Assembly (NCBI GenBank): GCA_003667255.2
Contig: RCWM02000009.1
Coordinates: forward strand, 3,988,501-4,052,500
DNA: 64,000 nucleotides
Source of the DNA: Euschistus heros
Taxonomy: Eukaryota; Arthropoda; Insecta; Hemiptera; Pentatomidae
Direction of reading: 5' to 3'
Under the pieces are notes generated by a model. It ran no database searches and had not been told where the DNA came from. It saw only the letters and a list, made by a program, of their open reading frames with translations. The position numbers and the translations under genes are program-made. Position 1 is the stretch's first letter. Each line of letters begins with the position of its first letter. Shown piece by piece: positions 58,796 to 64,000 of this stretch.

Positions 58796-59019
58796 AGCTA
58801 AAATGACAGATCACTTTCTCAGTCAAAAGCCTTTGAGAATATTTAATAGCATCAAAAGACAAAAAAATGCTGTTGTTTACAAAGGCATTTAAAGATAAGC
58901 CTTTAATGCAGGGAGAATTTATTTCCTAAAATATTCCCGCGATTCCGTAATAAACTTAAATGCAATAAAAAAAAAATGAACATCTGTATAACAATGTTAT
59001 GGCCATTTGATAAGAAGAT

Positions 59020-59352
59020 TTCGTAAAATATGACGAGCTATGCTTTAATATGAGTAAAATATGTTTAGGTTTCAATAACTGATTTTTTTTATTTAATTTT
59101 TTTTTTAGTAAAATCCACAATACTTTGAATCGAATACATCCTGTAAATGGGGGATAATAATTATAAATACAGGTCAATAATTTGTAAAGAAACTATCCAT
59201 TGGTAGCACTCCAATAAATATTTTTTCAGATACCTCGGAGGGGATAATCGATTGGAAATAAATGTGAGAAACTAGTGGATTTGAAAGGTTATGGGGTTTA
59301 TTTTAAAATTATAGGGGTCAATTTTGAGCCTAACATCTACACTTAGGACATT
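59020..59352 (-). pseudogene. Jockey-like LINE 3' end, antisense
   Basis: On the minus strand TACCTCGGAGG-type and CTAGTTTCTCAC blocks match the end of the coding region in the copies at 34785 and 49260. 59020-59207 matches their 3' untranslated part and is repeated in inverse at 60941-61133. Confidence 0.6.
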
Positions 59353-59743
59353 AAGGTTTATAGTGTGCTTAAAAATGACTCAAATCAAATGCATGTATCC
59401 CAAGGAACTATAATCACTTTTATCCTTTTTATTGTTTCTCAACTATGTATTCTCTCTTTTGAACACTAATTTTAGCGTATTTATCTATTATGATCTGCCT
59501 TGTTAAAGCGTAAATTTAAATGTTCTTATTAAAAAAGTAGCCTGACCCTGTCTTACAAAATTATTTTTATTATTGCAAAACATCTGGTTGAGCCACCAAA
59601 GCTACTTGTCAAATCAACAAAACTGAAGAAGGTGACCTTGACTTGCGAAACACACGGCCTTGGTTTCAAACATTTTCTAGTGGAGATACATCTTTTAAAA
59701 TAATGGAGACGTTTAATTTAAAGCTTAAATGACGAAGATTCCT
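59353..59743. repeat. Left arm of a 0.39-kb inverted repeat
   Basis: Reverse complement of 61497-61887 with few changes. Shared blocks are CATGCATTTGATTTGAGTCA (as reverse complement), AGCCTGACCCTGTCTTAC and AAACACACGGCCTTGGTTTC. It contains CTGAAGA and GAAAC segments like a hammerhead core at 59623-59652. Confidence 0.88.
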
Positions 59744-59997
59744 AGGAGTTCAAACCGACATTCCACCCCCAATTGAAGAAAACCATACTCATAACAAAGA
59801 CATTACCCATACAAAAGACCTTAATTCAACTTTCATGACAGACAAAATTATCTCCTTTTCTGAATCCTCTCCATCCACATCCACTCAATGATAATTCTAA
59901 TCCGCATGCTTCTAGTCAGCATTCTAGTGAAAATCCTTCCACCCCTCCTCCTCCATCTCTCCAATGTACCATTTTAAAGAATTACCTGCTGCAACTC

Positions 59998-60031
<34 letters not shown>

Positions 60032-60660
60032 AAAGCAAAAACTACGAAAGGAAAAACTACTGATGGGGATACAAGTAAAAATATTGTGGTTTAACCGTAA
60101 ATATAAACTTGAATCTAGTTAGTTATCTTTAGCTTATCTTAATTATCTTCAATATACATTTTATATGGCTAGTCTTAAAATAATCCAGTAGAACTGTAAT
60201 GGTCTCTTAACCCACTTCGCTGATCTAAAGATGTTGATACAGGACATCGAAACCACTCTCCTGTGCTTGCAGGAAACACATCTGAAACCTGCAGACGCGT
60301 TGACACTCAGAGGTTTTGAACTTTGTCGTTTGGATAACGTTACGGGTACTCGGGCTTGTGGTGGGGTACTTCTAATTGTATCCCAGCGATTATTATTTGA
60401 ACCCATAACAGTGCAAACTGCTCTACAAGCTGTGGCCATCAGGATTTTAAGCAATATTTCACTTATTATTTGCAATATTTATATACCATAACAGACAACT
60501 GTAACAACTGACCTATTGAACGCTCTATGTTCTCAATTACCTGGACCACTGCTCTTATTGGACGACCTCAACGCTCATAACACTATGTAGGGGTCACAAA
60601 GAATAGACAGAAGGGGGCATTTAATAGAAAACGGTTCTGCGTCTGCGCTAGATAGTTAAT
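59744..60660 (+). pseudogene. I/Jockey-like LINE fragment: ORF1 end and endonuclease start
   Basis: 59750-59990 is Pro/Ser-rich and pyrimidine-rich, like an ORF1 end. From about 60165 the endonuclease reads QNCNGLLTHFADLKML (W of the usual QWNCNG replaced by a stop), CLQETHLKP (catalytic Glu), GTRACGGVLLIVS and ICNIYIP. It then reads PLLLLDDLNAHN, with GDFN changed to DDLN, before breaking at about 60660. The A-run at 60000-60030 lies between ORF1 and endonuclease. RT is absent. Confidence 0.75.
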
Positions 60661-60940
60661 GTAGCTTTCATATCACATTTTAGCCTTCATTTATCACTTT
60701 TTTATTGTGGTTTACAGCATTCTACAGTGTAAATTGTTATAGATCAACAGTGGATAAGAAGCTCGAAGAATCGGACTTGTTATTACTGTGAGTAATTTCA
60801 TATTTACTAGCAAGTGAATAAAATAGTGTGTATCATAACCTACGAACATATCGTATTAACGACTGGCCAGCTGGAGCAGTGATAAGCACGGCCCCCCACC
60901 ATACCTACGGTCTTCAGTACCTACCTGACAGTCGTAGGGC
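60661..60940. other. Unassigned insertion between inverted duplications
   Basis: 60865-60940 is GC-richer (GACTGGCCAGCTGGAGCAGT, CGGTCTTCAGTACC...GGTAGG-like pairs) and may be a small structured repeat. No A/B boxes of tRNA type were confirmed. Confidence 0.35.
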
Positions 60941-61133
60941 TACCAATGGATAGTTTCTTTACAGGTTATTGACCTGTATTTATAATTATTATCTCCCATT
61001 TACAGCACGTATTCGATTTAAAGAGTTTAATAAAAAAATAATTTAAAGGATTTCAATAAAAAAAAATCAGAAATTGAAACCTAAACATATTTTACTCATA
61101 TTGAACATAGCTCTTCATATTTTACGAAATTTA
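60941..61133. repeat. Inverted copy of the 59020-59207 LINE 3' end
   Basis: ACCAATGGATAGTTTCTTTA, CAGGT-ATTGACCTGTATTTA and TGAAACCTAAACATATTTTA are reverse complements of sequence at 59207 back to 59020. Together with 59353/61497 this makes a nested inverted duplication. Confidence 0.8.
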
Positions 61134-61496
61134 AAATAACTTGACCTGTTTCATCTTTTAGAAAATTTAATGCTGATTAAGAAAATATCATTGTTTTTGT
61201 ATCTACGCTAAACCAAAGTAGAGAAAACTGTCATTAATCAGAAAAAAATTGAAAGATTTTAAAAATAAAAAATTCTGTCTTCTCAACAGATTGAGATCGA
61301 AAAACTCGTGTCTGCGCCATTCTACCCCGTTTAGCATGCAGTATTACCCATTTATTTATTTTTTTTACACTATGTCGGGGACACCCAGTATATATATATA
61401 TTTTACTTTACCTTTTAAAGAGGAGTATACATAGATTATCATATCGCCAAGCTTCAAAGATAAATGAGTGCATTTCTGTTGCATCTCATCAGCCTA

Positions 61497-61887
61497 CTAG
61501 GAATCTTCGTCATTTAAGCTTTAAATTAAACGTCTCCATTATTTTAAAAGAAGTATCTCCACTAGAAAATGTTTGAAACCAAGGCCGTGTGTTTCGCAGG
61601 TCAAGGTCACCTTCTTCAGTTTTGTTGATTTGACAAATAGCTTTGGTGGCTCAACCAGATGTTTTGCAATAATAAAAATAATTTTGTAAGACAGGGTCAG
61701 GCTACTTTTTTAATAAGAAAATTTAAATTTAAATTAAAAAGGCAAATCATAATAAATAAATACGCCAAAATTAGTGTTCAAAAGAGAGAATACATAGTTG
61801 AAAAACAATAAAAAGGATAATAGTGATTTTAGTTCCTTGGGATACATGCATTTGATTTGAGTCATTTTTAAGCACACTATAAACCTT
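61497..61887. repeat. Right arm of the 0.39-kb inverted repeat
   Basis: Reverse complement of 59353-59743. It is followed at 61888-61961 by Jockey-like sequence in sense orientation (TCTTAATGTCCTAAGTGTAG), whose counterpart on the left side is at 59335-59352. The LTR of the BEL element cuts it off at 61962. Confidence 0.88.
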
Positions 61888-61961
61888 AAAAAAATCATTA
61901 ATATTCCATAATATATTACAAATATAATTATCCATAATGATCTTAATGTCCTAAGTGTAGA

Positions 61962-62754
61962 TGTTAAAGCCCGATAATTTAATATCTCATTTTATTTTAT
62001 TTTTTTTTATTCTCATCTCCTATAGTGAGGAAACCGCATTTAACTTATAATGAACAATATGTAGTGTAAATAGCGTGTTTACGGTTCAAGTTAATGTTTA
62101 TGGTTCAAGTTACTTATTTACGTACGCCTCGGGAGATAAGAGACTCAACGGTCAGTTTGGGCCAGACCTCCCTGGAAGAAGCAGTTAGGCACAAATTTCA
62201 CCAACTTCATCCTCGAGACTCACCGGCAGGCTTTTTTTTATTACTCACCCCTGCCCATGGAAGTATGAAGCAACTCACCGTATGGATTGAAGATTGCACC
62301 AGGGACCCTCAAGTACAGTAACACGTAACTTGAACCAATATATAAAACAAAAAGGGGACGTTTAAATTTTTTTGTATATATTTTAATTTATTTTATTTTG
62401 TAATCACTATATTTTTTTTTTTTTTTTTTTTTTTTTTCATTATTATTAGGAGAAACCCTTTTTTTTTTTTAATTTGTTTATTTCTAGTTTTACACTTAAA
62501 TTTCTCACCACGATATTTTTAATGTTTATATGTATTTATATACTCACTCATTTAAGAAAATATATTTTTAGTTTTTGGTGTTCATTTATAGTTTCAATTT
62601 TCTTTGTTTTCTTGTATTTTATTCCATTAATTCTTTTCAGGTTTCCCAATCTTTAAAACTTATGTTTGGGCATTTTTCTAAGTAATTCTTTACCAGCATT
62701 CATTGGGGTTGGGAACTGTTTTTTTCCAAAAGTGAAAAGCCCCCCTCCCCAACA
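61962..62754 (+). repeat. BEL/Pao 5' LTR (793 bp)
   Basis: It begins TGTTAAAGCCCG and ends CCCCAACA, the usual TG...CA. It aligns end to end with the solo LTR (reverse complement), except for an extra stretch at about 62114-62326, which is GC-richer than the rest and flanked by GGTTCAAGTTA and TAACTTGAACC. The 5' flank is within Jockey-like sequence; the target duplication at the other end is outside the window. Confidence 0.9.
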
Positions 62755-62759
62755 TCTTT

Positions 62760-62778
62760 TGGTCCTGTCCGAGCCGGA
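62760..62778 (+). promoter_or_regulatory. Candidate primer binding site
   Basis: Five bases after the LTR the sequence reads TGGTCCTGTCCGAGCCGG. It resembles the complement of an insect tyrosine tRNA 3' end (TGGTCCTTCGAGCCGG, from memory) with a small indel. The tRNA assignment is tentative. Confidence 0.5.
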
Positions 62779-62875
62779 TATTTTTTTATTACCGATTAAT
62801 TAATTACATCTTTTGTTAAACTCCGAGACGGATTTTTTTTTAACGACTAATTAATTACATCGTTTGTTACAGTCT
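62768..62875 (+). repeat. 54-bp imperfect tandem duplication in the BEL leader
   Basis: 62768-62821 and 62822-62875 share TCCGAG-CGGAT, T-run, CGA-TAATTAATTACATC and TTTGTTA. The first unit overlaps the candidate primer site. No coding frame is involved. Confidence 0.8.
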
Positions 62876-62959
62876 GAATAATTTTTTAAAAAAAAATTAA
62901 TTTTTTCGTTAATTGGTCCTCCATTATTATTATCCTTTTCGTTATTGCTATTTAGAAAG

Positions 62960-64000
62960 ATGCCACCTAAGAGTCAAAGTTCAACCGAAGAACAATTAAG
63001 TAAGTTAGAGGATTTAGAAGAACAAATGGCTGATCTAGCCGATGATATTCAAATTACTGCTTCAATCGGGTTTAGTGTTCGCACCGATTCTTCTAGAGAA
63101 TCTTTATTTTTAGCCCGACTCTCCCGTATTGACTCTACATATGAAAAATTTTTTTGCCGTTTTTTATGAGGCTAAATCCTTAGCTAAAAAACTAGAAGTA
63201 TCTTGTGATAAATTTAATAAGTTAAAAAATGATATGCGGTCCTCTTATTATGAGGCTTTGTCTTATGGGAAAATTTTCGATTCCGATAAGAGTACCTCAG
63301 ATGTAAATAAAACCTCACCAATTGACACGGCTTCAAACTCACGCTTGCCTACAATTAGTATCCCTACATTTTCGGGAGATATCGCCAGTTGGCAAAATTT
63401 TAAAGAAACTTTCAGGTCCTTAGTCCATGATAGGGGTGACCTTGATGGAATTCAAAAATTTCATTATTTAAAAATATCGTTAAAAGGTTCTCCATTACAA
63501 ACAATTTCGTTTATTTCAATGTCCCCTGCGGGTTATAAACAAGCATGGGAAGCACTCACCAAAAAATACGACAGTGAACGTATTCAAGCAACGTTTCACT
63601 TAACCAAAATTTTAAACTTTAAACCGATAACCAAAAGCGATTTATCCCAGCTTGAGCACTTCTCAGCAGTGGTACTAGAGAGCGCTTCTGCTCTCTTAAA
63701 ACTAGAGATGGCGGACCTCTCTGGATTTATTTTAAGCACTTTAGGTCTCAGATTATTAGATAGCAAAACCCGCGAGTGTTTCGAAATGGAACGTGCTTCA
63801 AAATCTGAAGTTCCGACTTGGAGGGAGTTTGTAGATTTTATTCAACTTAGATCGGTCAAATTGCAATCCGAGGCCCTTCTATCGAGTACTGCTACGGAAA
63901 AGTTTCATAAAAATTTTGGGTACACTAAGTCCTCAAAACATGTTTTAATGACCTCTAAATCAGGGGTTCACTCTACAAATTGTTCAATTTGTAAGAAATC
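62960..64000 (+). pseudogene. BEL/Pao gag, one frameshift, incomplete at window edge
   Basis: The start MPPKSQSSTEEQLSKLED is at 62960, beginning a predicted coiled coil. A T7 run at 63149-63155 shifts the frame. From about 63156 the second frame is open to the window end (about 280 codons) with no stop: LPTISIPTFSGDIASWQNF, FKETFRSLVH, FHYLKISLKG, a YKQAWEALTKKYD block and TWREFVDFIQLR. These are hallmark BEL/Pao gag motifs. NCSICKK at the very end is probably the first CxxC of a zinc knuckle. Gag would form the virus-like particle. One extra T is the only lesion seen, so a sequencing or assembly error is possible. Confidence 0.9.

Larger units (their letters stand above)
61962..64000 (+). 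mobile_element. BEL/Pao LTR retrotransposon, 5' part
   Basis: A 793-bp LTR, a primer-site region, a leader with a 54-bp duplication and gag run off the right edge of the window. Gag motifs identify BEL/Pao. pol and the 3' LTR would lie beyond 64000. The same LTR family occurs as a solo LTR at 50669-51224. Gag has only one visible lesion, so it is among the youngest elements here. Confidence 0.9.

Noticed and set aside
60865..60940. A possible second tRNA-like sequence (TGGCCAGCTGG)
   Set aside because: The A box is one base short and no B box was found at the right distance.

Overview
This window is AT-rich eukaryotic DNA, most likely from an insect or another arthropod. There are no operons, no ribosome-binding sites and no long cellular genes. 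What can be recognised is almost entirely transposable elements of insect type: Jockey/I-like and RTE-like LINEs, Gypsy and BEL/Pao LTR retrotransposons, mariner/IS630-like and hAT transposase relics, a probable Penelope fragment, MITE-like and foldback elements, and long (TA)n tracts. I do not name a species. No intact host gene is visible; a few short coding-like stretches are unassigned.

Layout. 1-520 holds two direct copies of a 290-bp unit, each with a tRNA-like sequence with good A and B boxes. 725-2795 is a decayed Jockey-like LINE. 3243-3639 is a MITE-like element inside palindromic AT repeats. 5176-7640 holds two antisense LINE reverse-transcriptase scraps, a (TA)n tract and a repeat field of recurring 'unresponsive' non-coding modules. 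7700-11035 is the best preserved LINE, an RTE-like element with endonuclease, reverse transcriptase and a (TTG)n tail. A second, antisense RTE-like relic lies at 12360-13520. 15905-16436 is a MITE with 200-bp inverted arms. 19190-22055 holds an antisense RT relic followed by a sense LINE with an ORF1 C-terminal domain and an endonuclease.

22056-27925 and 38571-44632 are two copies, both antisense, of one Gypsy family (gag, protease, RT, RNase H, integrase, no env). Both sit against (TA)n tracts, and each carries different inactivating changes. Between them are a 1.9-kb foldback element whose arms carry mariner-like transposase sequence (27980-29870), a pair of 0.3-kb inverted repeats 5.3 kb apart (30725/36684), a 1.3-kb inverted-repeat element (35036-36370) and a broken hAT transposase (36990-38033).

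44820-64000 continues with a probable Penelope GIY-YIG fragment, LINE 3' ends, and a 2.2-kb foldback element (49910-52120) interrupted by a solo LTR with a perfect 5-bp target duplication. An internally deleted LINE follows at 54233-55620, then a truncated Jockey 3' end and nested inverted duplications at 59020-61961. The window ends in the 5' part of a BEL/Pao retrotransposon (LTR, primer-site region, gag) whose LTR belongs to the same family as the solo LTR. The elements interact by nesting, truncating and inverting one another; no cooperative pathway is seen.
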